Source: Anaerolineae bacterium
GTDB taxonomy: Bacteria > Chloroflexota > Anaerolineae > Anaerolineales > Villigracilaceae
Length of the DNA stretch: 33,152 nucleotides
NCBI GenBank assembly: GCA_018648655.1
Contig: JABGQV010000195.1
Coordinates: 1 to 33,152, forward strand
Direction: 5' to 3'
The notes under the pieces are model-generated. The model did no database searches. It saw nothing but the letters and a program-made list of their open reading frames with translations, and was not told where the DNA came from. Positions within the stretch are counted from its first letter, which is position 1. Each line of letters opens with the position of its first letter. Shown one piece after another: positions 8,925 through 16,832 of this stretch. A program made the translations under genes and the position numbers.

Positions 8925-10157
8925 TTGAATACTGAAACCCCCTCTCCCATAGTTGCCATCATTGGCGCAGGCCCTGCTGGTTTGATGGCGGCAGAAGTTT
9001 TGTTGAAAAAAAATATACGCGTAAGAATTTACGATTCTATGCCTTCGGCAGGCCGTAAATTTCTTCTTGCGGGCAAAGGTGGCCTAAATCTTACGCATAG
9101 TGAAGATTATCCTGAATTTATTTCACGCTATGGAGAGAAAGCAGAAGTTTTAAAAGCTTATATTGATGATTTTACGCCAAATGATTTGCGCCTTTGGGCT
9201 AAAGAATTGGGAATTGAGACCTTTATTGGCTCATCAGGCCGTGTCTTCCCTGAGGGGATGGGGGCTGTCCCGCTTCTGAATGCTTGGATCGCTCGTTTGC
9301 GAGACTTGGGTGCCGACTTCCACTTTCGGCATCGCTGGTTGGGCTGGGGTGCTGAAAATGTGCTTCGCTTTGATACAGTTGAAAGCGAAATTTTAACGAA
9401 AGCTGATGCAGTCATTCTCGCGCTTGGGGGCGGTAGCCGGCCCAAAACAGGCTCAGATGCGGCCTGGATTCCAATTCTGGAATCGCATGGCGTTGATGTG
9501 AATCCCCTCAAGCCATCTAATTGCGGATTCGACATCTCATGGTCTGAACATATCAAAGCGCGCTTTGCTGGAGAGCCTATCAAAACAGTTAAACTTTCTT
9601 TTGGGGGAATATCAAAAAAAGGAGAATTTGTCATCACCGAAAATGGGGTAGAAGGTAGCCTGATTTACGCATTTTCTGTTGCGTTACGAGATGAAATAGA
9701 CGCGCAGGGTAGTGCCACTGTTCAACTTGATTTATTGCCAGATTGGTCAGAAGAAAAATTATTAAAGTCTCTTTCTGTCTCTCGTAAATCGCGTAGCCTT
9801 TCAAATCATCTCAAAAAACAAACGGGGCTAAAAGGTGTAAAAGCAAATTTGATTTGGGAGTTTCTGCCACGCGAAAAATGGAATGACCCTGTTGAGTTGA
9901 GCGCGGCAATAAAGGCTTTGACTATTCCCTTGCTCGCTGCGCGTCCGCTGGAAGAAGCAATTAGCAGCGCGGGCGGGGTAAGTTTTGATGCGGTGAATGA
10001 GAGGTTGATGTTGCATAAGTTTCCAGGCATTTTCTGTGCTGGAGAAATGCTCGATTGGGAAGCCCCAACAGGCGGCTATTTGCTGACAGCCTGTTTTGCA
10101 ACTGGGCAAGCGGCAGGAAATGGGGCGCTAACGTGGATAAAAAGCGTTGAGAAATAG
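8925..10157 (+). CDS. TIGR03862/HI0933 (YhiN)-type FAD-dependent flavoprotein
   Basis: 410 aa. The N-terminal Rossmann motif VAIIGAGPAGLMAAE binds FAD. AGRKFLLAGKGGLNLTHSE is the hallmark of the HI0933/YhiN family, and the C-terminal GGVSFDAV...FCAGEMLDWEAPTGGYLLTACFATG closes the FAD site. The FPEGMGA segment and overall length fit the TIGR03862 branch. The reaction of this family is unknown; related folds are oxidoreductases. The start is TTG at 8925, with AGGA 9 nt upstream; the ATG at 8915 is in another frame and stops at once. It begins 22 bp after the tRNA terminator, and an Rhs fragment starts 8 bp after its stop. Confidence 0.9.
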   Translation: MNTETPSPIVAIIGAGPAGLMAAEVLLKKNIRVRIYDSMPSAGRKFLLAGKGGLNLTHSEDYPEFISRYGEKAEVLKAYIDDFTPNDLRLWAKELGIETFIGSSGRVFPEGMGAVPLLNAWIARLRDLGADFHFRHRWLGWGAENVLRFDTVESEILTKADAVILALGGGSRPKTGSDAAWIPILESHGVDVNPLKPSNCGFDISWSEHIKARFAGEPIKTVKLSFGGISKKGEFVITENGVEGSLIYAFSVALRDEIDAQGSATVQLDLLPDWSEEKLLKSLSVSRKSRSLSNHLKKQTGLKGVKANLIWEFLPREKWNDPVELSAAIKALTIPLLAARPLEEAISSAGGVSFDAVNERLMLHKFPGIFCAGEMLDWEAPTGGYLLTACFATGQAAGNGALTWIKSVEK

Positions 10158-10165
10158 GTGGCTTA

Positions 10166-10963
10166 ATGGACTACAATGCTCGCTTCTACTCTCCCTATAA
10201 TACCCACCAATTCACCAGTCCAGATAGCATCATTCCCGACCATTATAACCCACAGAGCTGGAACCGCTATGCATATGTCCGGAACAACCCTGTAAAGTAT
10301 ACGGACCCCACAGGCCATTGGGAAATGCATATAGATGATAACGGCCCATACCGCCCAAGCTTGAGTGATTTTGGCATCAAAACGAGTGGATTATCAAGAA
10401 CACAAAAAGATATAGTTTGGGAAGGAGCTCGTTTAATAGGTTCTCGTATAAATGGGCTTTCTGATCTTCCCATTGCTGATGCTTTTCGAACAGCACATCG
10501 GGATAATATTAACAATAAAGACGTCTCCATAAGTATTACGGGGGTTGATTACGGTATTGGAAACTGTATAACAGATAGTCACACAATAAATTGTGAGTAT
10601 TCTTTGACTACAGAAGGGGCTATCCATGAATTGGGACATGTGTTTGATAACCAATTCAACAGTTTTGCCGGAGAGTTTTGGGCATCAAATTATCTGCCAA
10701 CACATACCAGAGAAATCACTGGATATAAGGGCAATGATTTTCCCTATGTAGGGCATTCGTGGATACATGAGGGGGGAGATAAGATGATCGAAGAGTTCGC
10801 TGACATGTACCAGAATTGGGTTTTACATGACCTCCCTGACTATCCAAGGAGCGGGTTTACAAGCGATGTTCCCGCCGCCTATTCTCCATGGGATAGATAC
10901 AGTTATATGAACTACCAAATGACTAATATATGGTTGCCTACAATGGGGATGGTGATACGATGA
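10166..10963 (+). CDS. Orphan Rhs tip with metalloprotease-like C-terminal domain
   Basis: 265 aa. Residues 1-52 are the last piece of an Rhs/YD-repeat core-associated domain: YNARFYSPYNTHQFTSPDS, then NRYAYVRNNPVKYTDPTGH. In full-length polymorphic toxins this segment precedes a variable toxin domain, but here the long YD-repeat shell is absent. The remaining ~210 residues are the variable tip. They contain AIHELGHVFDNQF, a zincin HExxH motif, with a further acidic segment (MIEEFADMYQNW) about 50 residues on that could give the third zinc ligand. The ATG has AGGTGG upstream. The gene ends ATGA-overlapping with a lipoprotein gene. It may be a displaced toxin cassette, a degraded Rhs remnant that kept its tip, or an independent metalloprotease. 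No signal peptide is seen. Confidence 0.75.
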   Translation: MDYNARFYSPYNTHQFTSPDSIIPDHYNPQSWNRYAYVRNNPVKYTDPTGHWEMHIDDNGPYRPSLSDFGIKTSGLSRTQKDIVWEGARLIGSRINGLSDLPIADAFRTAHRDNINNKDVSISITGVDYGIGNCITDSHTINCEYSLTTEGAIHELGHVFDNQFNSFAGEFWASNYLPTHTREITGYKGNDFPYVGHSWIHEGGDKMIEEFADMYQNWVLHDLPDYPRSGFTSDVPAAYSPWDRYSYMNYQMTNIWLPTMGMVIR

Positions 10964-11856
10964 ACATTACCAAAAGAACAGTCCTGAAAATTATCTTGGG
11001 GATTCTTATTCTTGGATCAGTTTCAAGCTGTGCTCAACCAACAGAAGGTTCTGAAAAGCATAGCTTATCTCTCGCAACAGAAATTTCTGAACCAATTGTT
11101 ACTGTTCCACCGACTGCTACGCAACATTCAGTCAGTTTGCCACCGACACAAAGGATATTTCCAACCATTAGTCCACATCAAAAAGAACTGTTTTTCCAAC
11201 AAATACTCTCTGAAAACTGCTTGCTTCCTTGTTATTTAGGTATCTTTCCTGGTGAAACCAATATCGAGGTAGCTGAAAGAAATTTGAAGGAATTGGGTTT
11301 TTCATCAGGGCATTTGACAAATCCACAAAATGATAATTACAAGACTTATAGCTATCAAATAAACTTCGATGACGAGAGTGGAAATTCTCAACATTATGTA
11401 TACCTGACAACCCAGGAAACGAGGGTGGAGAGGGTAGAGTTTGAGATTGTTGGTCAGAGGCATCCTCTGTTGAATGACAATTGGTCAGTGTATTCTACAA
11501 AACACGTCTTCGAACAACAAGGCCTTCCAAGCAGGATGTTTATTCATCTCGGGCGATTAGGTGAGACATACTCAGCATTAATCGTGTACGAGGATGTTGG
11601 GGTAGTGATCAGTAATTTTGGGCTAATTGAAAACGAGAATGTTTGTTTTGGATCCTTTGATCATAATCATGAGGCAATTAAAGTGATTGCTACTCGTGCT
11701 AATTCCGAACTGGGATTGTATCGAGAAGATGATATTGCCCCAGACGGATCTGAACATTGGCAGTCAATAGAAAAGATATTAGGTACTAGTGTAGATGAAA
11801 TTTATGAGGCTCTTCTCACGGAAGATCAAGTTTGCTATCAAGTGCTAAAACCTTGA
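10960..11856 (+). CDS. Lipoprotein coupled to the Rhs tip; possible immunity or partner
   Basis: 298 aa from the ATG at 10960, which overlaps the Rhs stop in ATGA. The track start at 10930 would add 10 residues before the signal. The N-terminus is a lipoprotein signal (MNITKRTVLKIILGILILGSVSSC, lipobox VSSC), followed by a Ser/Thr/Pro-rich tether to about residue 75. The body begins ENCLLPCYLGIFPGETNIEVAERNLKELGF, a pattern I associate with a family of small Chloroflexi lipoproteins of unknown function. Translation coupling to the Rhs tip suggests they work together, and an exported anchored protein could neutralise an extracytoplasmic protease. That role is inference only. Confidence 0.7.
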   Translation: MNITKRTVLKIILGILILGSVSSCAQPTEGSEKHSLSLATEISEPIVTVPPTATQHSVSLPPTQRIFPTISPHQKELFFQQILSENCLLPCYLGIFPGETNIEVAERNLKELGFSSGHLTNPQNDNYKTYSYQINFDDESGNSQHYVYLTTQETRVERVEFEIVGQRHPLLNDNWSVYSTKHVFEQQGLPSRMFIHLGRLGETYSALIVYEDVGVVISNFGLIENENVCFGSFDHNHEAIKVIATRANSELGLYREDDIAPDGSEHWQSIEKILGTSVDEIYEALLTEDQVCYQVLKP

Positions 11857-11892
11857 TTTGGTAATGAGAAAAAAAGTTTCAGATGAAGTCGA

Positions 11893-12150
11893 CTAGGGAT
11901 CCTTTGATACTTTGAGAACAACCACCTCCCTCAACCTGCCCACGATGTTCAGCCTCTCTTCTACTCCAAGAAGGGACTGAGATAGCTTGTCCAGCAATAC
12001 CTGCACATTAACATCCCCCATAGTATCCCCTTCATCCTCTCCCACGGGCACTACCTCCAACCTCTTCTCAACGCGCCCCATCGCGGCATAGAAATCATCC
12101 GCCACCGTCTGGTTGTAGGCGCGGGCATAGACCTGCACCCCAAGGCGGGC
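11893..12150 (-). pseudogene. Relic of a tyrosine recombinase C-terminus
   Basis: The frame reads EARLGVQVYARAYNQTVADDFYAAMGRVEKRLEVVP and ends at TAG (11893-11895). VYARAYNQTVADDF resembles the end of XerC-like/phage integrases, where this Tyr is the DNA nucleophile after the LGH-xx-xxT helix. The catalytic Arg-His-Arg part is missing, and upstream the frame merges into unrelated sequence. The ~45 residues after the Tyr helix (LLDKLSQSLLGVEERLNIVGRLREV) look like the acidic/Leu-rich tail of such enzymes. It is probably the last trace of a mobile element near the Rhs cassette. Confidence 0.5.
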
Positions 12151-12189
12151 CTCTATTGTGCCTGAAAAAATAGCGAAATCAGATATCGC

Positions 12190-12218
12190 TTGACGCTCTT
12201 TGCCCCGAATGGTATAGT
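12190..12218 (+). promoter_or_regulatory. Promoter of the aminotransferase leader
   Basis: TTGACG (12190-12195), 17-bp spacer, TATAGT (12213-12218). Predicted start is near 12225, two or three bases before the ATG of the leader ORF. Confidence 0.7.
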
Positions 12219-12227
12219 TTTTTCAAT

Positions 12228-12314
12228 ATGAAAATCAACTACCTTTTCACCAACTTCAACCTTAATATTTTTAATCGTACCCGTTACGGGATGTTGGCGC
12301 ACAGCTATAGGTAG
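12228..12314 (+). CDS. 28-codon Asn/Phe/Tyr-rich leader peptide before the aminotransferase
   Basis: Too short for the ORF track. The peptide starts MKINYLFTNFNLNIFNRTRY and ends GMLAHSYR. Five Asn, three Phe and three Tyr in 28 codons is a biased content like that of amino-acid-sensing leaders. The ATG is 9 nt after the -10 box, so the mRNA would be nearly leaderless, as at other genes here. Segment CCAAC (12250-12254, codons 8-9) can pair with GTTGG (12293-12297, codons 22-24), and GTTGG can instead pair with CCAAC (12338-12342), which overlaps the terminator's 5' arm. This is the 1:2 / 2:3 / 3:4 logic of trp-type attenuators. The antisense strand is also open here, so the coding claim needs a test. 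Confidence 0.55.
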   Translation: MKINYLFTNFNLNIFNRTRYGMLAHSYR

Positions 12315-12340
12315 AAATTAAACTTAGCAAGTAAAACCCA

Positions 12341-12368
12341 ACGCCCCGAATTTATCGGGGTGTTTTTT
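12341..12368 (+). terminator. Leader terminator (putative attenuator) before the aminotransferase
   Basis: ACGCCCCGA-atttat... pairs with TCGGGGTGT (9 bp including one G-T) and is followed by TTTTTTG. It lies 20 bp before the aminotransferase ATG and 27 bp after the leader stop, with no other plus-strand gene nearby for it to terminate. The upstream segment GGGaTGTTGG (12288-12297) can pair with CCAACGCCC (12338-12346) and so block the terminator's 5' arm. Confidence 0.75.
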
Positions 12369-12387
12369 GTATATAAAAGGATAAAAA

Positions 12388-13695
12388 ATGACCACGCTCG
12401 CATCCCCCGACCAACCCCTTTATGTTCTGCCCGAAGAAAATCTTATTCCTCATAGTAATCATTTTTCAAAGATGAAAGAAATCCCTGCCTCGCGGATGTT
12501 TCTCATCAAAGAATCGCTCAAAACTTATGAGGCAAATAATCCCGGCAGCTCCCTATACGACGCATCTCAGGGCGATGGTGGCGCCAGCCTGCCCGGCACA
12601 CCACCCCAGATTCTAGAACGCGCGCTTCAATTACAAGTGGATCATGGGACAGGATACGATTCCCCTTTTGGGACAGCCAAATTTCGTGAGATCGTTGCAG
12701 AAAAATATTGGAGCTTCGCACCTGACCTTGGGCTTGCTCCCGCTAATATAATCGCCACTGTGGGCGGGAGAGATGGTCTCGTTAAATCTTACGAAGCCAT
12801 GCTTGCGCTTGGACACGGTAATCAAGGCGATGCGCTCCTCGTCTCCCGTGTCCCGTGGATTTCCTATAATTGGGGTCCCTATGGCGTGGGCGCAAATGTG
12901 ATGCTCGCCCCCGGGCAAGAAGATGAGGGTTGGACATATAGTGAAGATAGCATCCAAGCCAGCGTAGACTTTGCCGCAAAATCTGGACGTAAAATTGCAG
13001 GGATGGTTATCACAAATCCCGATAACCCCACAGGCCAAACCATTACTATAGAAAAACAAGTTTCGCTTGGCAAATCCGCACTAAAAGCTGGGGTTGCCTT
13101 TGTGCTATATGATTGGATTTACCACCAAGTGACCGATGAAGAGCCGATGGATATCAACGCCTTCATGCGCGAATTTACACCCAAAGAACGTGAGCGGCTT
13201 ATCGTTCTTGATGGTCTTACAAAGTCATTGGGCGGATCGAATTTACGGAGTGCACATCTCGTTGCTCCTGAGCGGGTTGCTAAATTCATCACTGCGCGGG
13301 CTTCGCATAATATCATCCCGCCATTTTATGGAACGGCGGTCGCTATGGCAGCCTATGAAATGGGCTATAAAGAAGCCTCCCGCTCTATTGTGGAGCCAAC
13401 CAATGCCAGCCGAAAAGTTTTAGAAGCTTTTTTGAAAGAAAATGACTTTAAATATATTATTGGCAAAGGCTATTATGCCTTTATCCATGTTGGAGAATGG
13501 GTAAATTCTAAAGGGTGGGATAATACTGAAGCACTCAGCCAATATCTCGCCGAAGAGCATGGGGTCGCGACTGTACCAGGTGTTTATTTCTCTCAATTTG
13601 GTAGAGAATGGTTGCGTTTCTCGTATGCTACGCCACCAGAAAAAACACAAGGCGCGGCGGAGAGTTTGCTGGAGGGTTTGAGTTCGCTAAAATAA
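12388..13695 (+). CDS. PLP-dependent class I/II aminotransferase
   Basis: 435 aa, fold type I. TNPDNPTGQ (about 210-218) binds the PLP ring region, VLYDWIYHQV carries the Asp/Tyr pair that contacts the cofactor, and DGLTKSLGGSNLRSAHLVA holds the Schiff-base Lys at 279. C-terminal GREWLRFSYATP holds the Arg that binds the substrate carboxylate. Length and motifs fit aspartate/aromatic-type aminotransferases; the amino donor cannot be named. The ATG has RBS AAAGGA. It is preceded by a promoter, a short leader ORF and a terminator, suggesting control by amino-acid supply. It is followed by a palindromic repeat rather than a classic terminator. Confidence 0.88.
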   Translation: MTTLASPDQPLYVLPEENLIPHSNHFSKMKEIPASRMFLIKESLKTYEANNPGSSLYDASQGDGGASLPGTPPQILERALQLQVDHGTGYDSPFGTAKFREIVAEKYWSFAPDLGLAPANIIATVGGRDGLVKSYEAMLALGHGNQGDALLVSRVPWISYNWGPYGVGANVMLAPGQEDEGWTYSEDSIQASVDFAAKSGRKIAGMVITNPDNPTGQTITIEKQVSLGKSALKAGVAFVLYDWIYHQVTDEEPMDINAFMREFTPKERERLIVLDGLTKSLGGSNLRSAHLVAPERVAKFITARASHNIIPPFYGTAVAMAAYEMGYKEASRSIVEPTNASRKVLEAFLKENDFKYIIGKGYYAFIHVGEWVNSKGWDNTEALSQYLAEEHGVATVPGVYFSQFGREWLRFSYATPPEKTQGAAESLLEGLSSLK

Positions 13696-13706
13696 GAATG
13701 CCAGTT

Positions 13707-13796
13707 CCTGAGCGGAGGGCGATTGCGCTTGAGCCTGTAGACGAAGGACGGGATGCTCCAGAAGCCGCCCTTCGTCTGCGCTCTGCTCCGCTCAGG
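13707..13796. repeat. 90-bp nested palindromic intergenic repeat
   Basis: The outer arms CCTGAGCGGAG / CTCCGCTCAGG (11 bp) enclose inner arms AGACGAAGG / CCTTCGTCT (9 bp). This gives a long stem with an internal loop. It sits between the aminotransferase and the GCS2-M20 gene. The CCTGAGC...GACGAAGG wording is like the short GC-rich repeats scattered in many Chloroflexi genomes (family knowledge). It probably also ends the aminotransferase transcript. Confidence 0.65.
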
Positions 13797-13935
13797 GGCT
13801 GGAAGGTTTTTCACGCATCATTTGTCACTTATCAAAGAAATGTTAATTAAACGGAAACAAGCCCAAATCAGACCCGTCTCTCTGTTCCGAGTGCAGGTGA
13901 GCGAATCGGCTCTTTATCCAAAAAAGGAAAAAAAT

Positions 13936-16758
13936 ATGTCTTATGATCCAATCCAATTTGCAAAAAAATATCAACTTGCCCTCGAAACAGCTCGGCAGGA
14001 TTTTCCGAAACAAGGCACTTGCGGGCTTGAGGTAGAGTTATTTCTTTTAGATTCTGATTTGCGCCCCTTGTTAACGGTAGGATCAGGGCCTAGCAAACAA
14101 TCTTTTGTCGATTATTTGCGTGAGAATAATATCCCTAAAAGTGTTTTATCAAAGACCGATTTAGAGGCTTTTCAATGGATGGTAGAGTGGGGAACAAACC
14201 CATATTATTCGGCACGGGGCGCAATTTATGAAGGGCGAATTTTGCAAGGTGTAGTTTTGAATGCCTTATATCAGGCGGGACAAACTCACAAAGAAAAACT
14301 GCATCTTTGGCACGGAAATTTGCCTTATGCAACAACCGTAAATTATGATTCTATCCCCGGTGGCTGGCATTTAGCAAAGCGGCGTTATATTGAAAAATGC
14401 GTAGATATGTACGGAGACACGCTCTCCACAGCGGGCAATCACACGAATATTTCTTTGCCAGAACCTTTGCTCATGTGGGATTTTATGCACCTGCCGGCTA
14501 CAGAGCGAGAAGGTTTTTTACTCGATAATTATAAAAATGATGTCTACATAACTATTACGCGCATTTTGCGCGCTTTTGCGCCCCTTTTTGTGGCGACATC
14601 AGCAGCCTCGCCGTTTCAGGCAGGTGTGCGTGATGGAAAAGCAGTCGTTTTGATGACAGAGCATAACTCGCTTCGTAGCCAGACTTTCCCGAAACCTGCA
14701 AATATAGATATTCCTGATATTTATCGCTCGCACAGCGATTATATTCAAGCCTCTTACGATTTGGTACGGCACGGCGTGCGCTTTGGCAATAATAACTGGA
14801 TCCCCGTACGCGCGCGTTCTCTTGAAGAACGCGTAGAAAGTTTGGTGGAAGTGACCAGTGAAGAGTTGGAGAGTTTATACTCGCGCGGGCTTTATGCCGC
14901 AGGCGAGGCACAGCCTCTAGATGATATGGCGCAGCAGATTGAGATTCAGAATATGCTCGCACGTGTGGATTTGCCGATGACACGCGTTGAAATCCGAACA
15001 GATGATGGCGGAAACCCCCTTGACCTTGAACTTGCGAATATGACCCTGAAGAATCTCCTGACAATGCGCATCTACGCAGACCCCGAATTTGCACGGGCAT
15101 TCAGATATGATCGTGAAGATATTCGCATAGCGCGTCAAAATGAAGTGCTTGCAGCGCAAAATGGTTTAGAAGCTGAAATTTCTAATCCCTTTACGGGAAA
15201 ACCCATTCAAATGCGCGACTTTTTGCGCTGGACACTTACCGAAATACGCCCTCTCGCCGAGGCTCTTGAGCAATGGGATGATTTACACCCACTAGTAGAA
15301 ATGGTTGCAGGTGCGCCTAATACCGCCCAGCAACTGCGCCAAGAAGTTCGATCAAAAATTGGTGATATAGAAGAAATCCCCGCCGATGTCTTCAAAGAAG
15401 TTGTCGCTGGATTTGAAAAAACAATCTCTGATGAAATTGAAATTATTGCTTCTAGCGTTGGCCTATGGGGCGAAGATAAAGAAACGCTTGGCGATGTTCT
15501 CTATAAACTTCGTAGTCATGCCCATAAAGATACGGGGGCACCAATTCGCTTTAGCCCTCAGTCTGAAAACTTAATTAACACAGAATATCCCGACAAAACC
15601 AGTGAAATTGTAGACCTTGCCAGCCGATTAATTCGCATTCCCTCTGTCACGGCCAGCCCCGATGAACGTTTAGAAGAAGTGCATCGTGCAGGCGTATTTA
15701 TTTATGATTATCTCCAAAGTCATGGCTTAACGGTGCGTTTTTTCGACCAAGAAAAATATCCATCTATGCTTATTTCTTTCCCTGATAACGAAAATGCGCC
15801 TGTTATGCTTAGTGGTCACTTTGATGTGGTCGAACCAGAGCCAGACGATAGCCAATTTAGACCAAAATTTGAAGGTGACTATCTTTGGGGGCGTGGTGCA
15901 GGTGATATGAAAACCGTCGTCGCAACCTATATGGTCTGGATGAAAGATATGCTCAAAAAAGGTGCGCCTTATCCGCCCATCAATCTTATGCTCATCGGTA
16001 ACGAAGAAAATGGAGAAGGTGAAAAAATGGGCACGCCACATATTCTTGAATTGCTTAAAAAAGAAAGTGGTTATGAGCCTGAGCTATTTATTGCTGGAGA
16101 GCGTACAGATATAAGTGGGGAAAAACTTTTTGGTGAGATTTGCACAGAGAATCGTGGTGCTATGCGTTTTGATATTGTGGCACGTGGTCAACGAGGGCAC
16201 ACTGGCATCGCAAATGCCCATGCTGATCTCTCCGAGAGCCTTATCTTAGCGCGCACAAAAATTCAAGAACTTGGCGAAAAATATTTCACGCTTAGTAGCC
16301 CCGATGGCTGGAAAACCCAGCTTCGTTTTCCATTTATCCAAGTTGGCACGCCCGATGTCTACAATATCACCGCCGATTACGGGATTTTAGGTATAGAAAT
16401 CCGGAGCATTCCCCAAGATGATTTGGCAGGATTGATTGACGACGTACGCGTATATTGCAAAGAAGTGGGATTAGAAATTCGCTTGGGTGCAATGGAAGGC
16501 GGAATCGCGTGTGACCCTGAGAATCCCTCCCTAAAAGAACTCATTGCGGCAGTTGAGCGTGTCTCTGGCGAAAAAGCCACCATCGGACGCAAATTGCCTG
16601 GCACCTCAGCACGTTTTGCCCCCAACGGGCAAGGCGTAATCTGGGGACAAAGCGGAGTTGGTCCTCATTCCAACGAAGAAAGGCATTATATACCTAGCAT
16701 TAAACCTTATTATGAGATATTAGAGGTATTTGGCGATCTTCTTGCTAAGAAAAAATAG
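13936..16758 (+). CDS. Fusion of a GCS2-type glutamate-cysteine ligase domain and an M20 metallopeptidase
   Basis: 940 aa from the ATG at 13936 (RBS AAAAGGAAA). The track start at 13753 would read through the palindromic repeat and adds nothing protein-like. About residues 1-480 are a GCS2-family carboxylate-amine ligase: CGLEVELFLLD near 33, AGNHTNISLPEPLLMWDF near 170, VEIRTDDGGNPLDLELANMTLKNLL near 355. From about 555 to the end is an M20 peptidase with all metal ligands visible: SGHFDVVEP, GRGAGDMKT, NEENGEGE, AGERTD and GPHSNEERHY. One half should form amide bonds with ATP and the other hydrolyse them, or the M20 half may trim a product. Usual GCS2 and M20 proteins are about 370-400 aa each. 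Its partners are unknown, but two more M20 genes lie within 6 kb. Confidence 0.85.
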   Translation: MSYDPIQFAKKYQLALETARQDFPKQGTCGLEVELFLLDSDLRPLLTVGSGPSKQSFVDYLRENNIPKSVLSKTDLEAFQWMVEWGTNPYYSARGAIYEGRILQGVVLNALYQAGQTHKEKLHLWHGNLPYATTVNYDSIPGGWHLAKRRYIEKCVDMYGDTLSTAGNHTNISLPEPLLMWDFMHLPATEREGFLLDNYKNDVYITITRILRAFAPLFVATSAASPFQAGVRDGKAVVLMTEHNSLRSQTFPKPANIDIPDIYRSHSDYIQASYDLVRHGVRFGNNNWIPVRARSLEERVESLVEVTSEELESLYSRGLYAAGEAQPLDDMAQQIEIQNMLARVDLPMTRVEIRTDDGGNPLDLELANMTLKNLLTMRIYADPEFARAFRYDREDIRIARQNEVLAAQNGLEAEISNPFTGKPIQMRDFLRWTLTEIRPLAEALEQWDDLHPLVEMVAGAPNTAQQLRQEVRSKIGDIEEIPADVFKEVVAGFEKTISDEIEIIASSVGLWGEDKETLGDVLYKLRSHAHKDTGAPIRFSPQSENLINTEYPDKTSEIVDLASRLIRIPSVTASPDERLEEVHRAGVFIYDYLQSHGLTVRFFDQEKYPSMLISFPDNENAPVMLSGHFDVVEPEPDDSQFRPKFEGDYLWGRGAGDMKTVVATYMVWMKDMLKKGAPYPPINLMLIGNEENGEGEKMGTPHILELLKKESGYEPELFIAGERTDISGEKLFGEICTENRGAMRFDIVARGQRGHTGIANAHADLSESLILARTKIQELGEKYFTLSSPDGWKTQLRFPFIQVGTPDVYNITADYGILGIEIRSIPQDDLAGLIDDVRVYCKEVGLEIRLGAMEGGIACDPENPSLKELIAAVERVSGEKATIGRKLPGTSARFAPNGQGVIWGQSGVGPHSNEERHYIPSIKPYYEILEVFGDLLAKKK

Positions 16759-16778
16759 AGTTCTGTTGCGGAATCATT

Positions 16779-16822
16779 TAACCAAAAAGACTTCCGAAAA
16801 TTTTCGGAAGTCTTTTTGGTTA
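16779..16822. terminator. Bidirectional terminator, 22-bp perfect arms
   Basis: TAACCAAAAAGACTTCCGAAAA is followed by its exact reverse complement. It lies between the convergent GCS2-M20 and lysozyme genes, 20 bp and 10 bp from their stop codons, and carries A/T tracts in both arms. Confidence 0.9.
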
Positions 16823-16832
16823 GTTATCTCTT

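Noticed and set aside
8781-12150. Genomic island integrated at tRNA-Thr
   Set aside because: The recombinase relic is over 3 kb away, the flavoprotein between looks chromosomal, and I see no repeat of the tRNA 3' end.
12153-12314. Minus-strand protein-like reading (HPVTGTIKNIKVEVGEKVVDF...) without a start codon
   Set aside because: It is the codon-aligned antisense of the Asn/Phe/Leu-rich plus-strand leader, whose complement gives Val/Glu/Ile/Lys. The plus strand has a promoter, start, stop and terminator; the minus reading has none.
13753-13935. N-terminal extension of the GCS2-M20 ORF
   Set aside because: It starts inside the palindromic repeat, is not protein-like, and a good RBS and ATG exist at 13936.
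14555-15100. 181-aa minus-strand ORF
   Set aside because: Shadow of the GCS2 coding region; no RBS and no protein-like features. The 159-aa ORF at 9158-9637 is rejected for the same reason.
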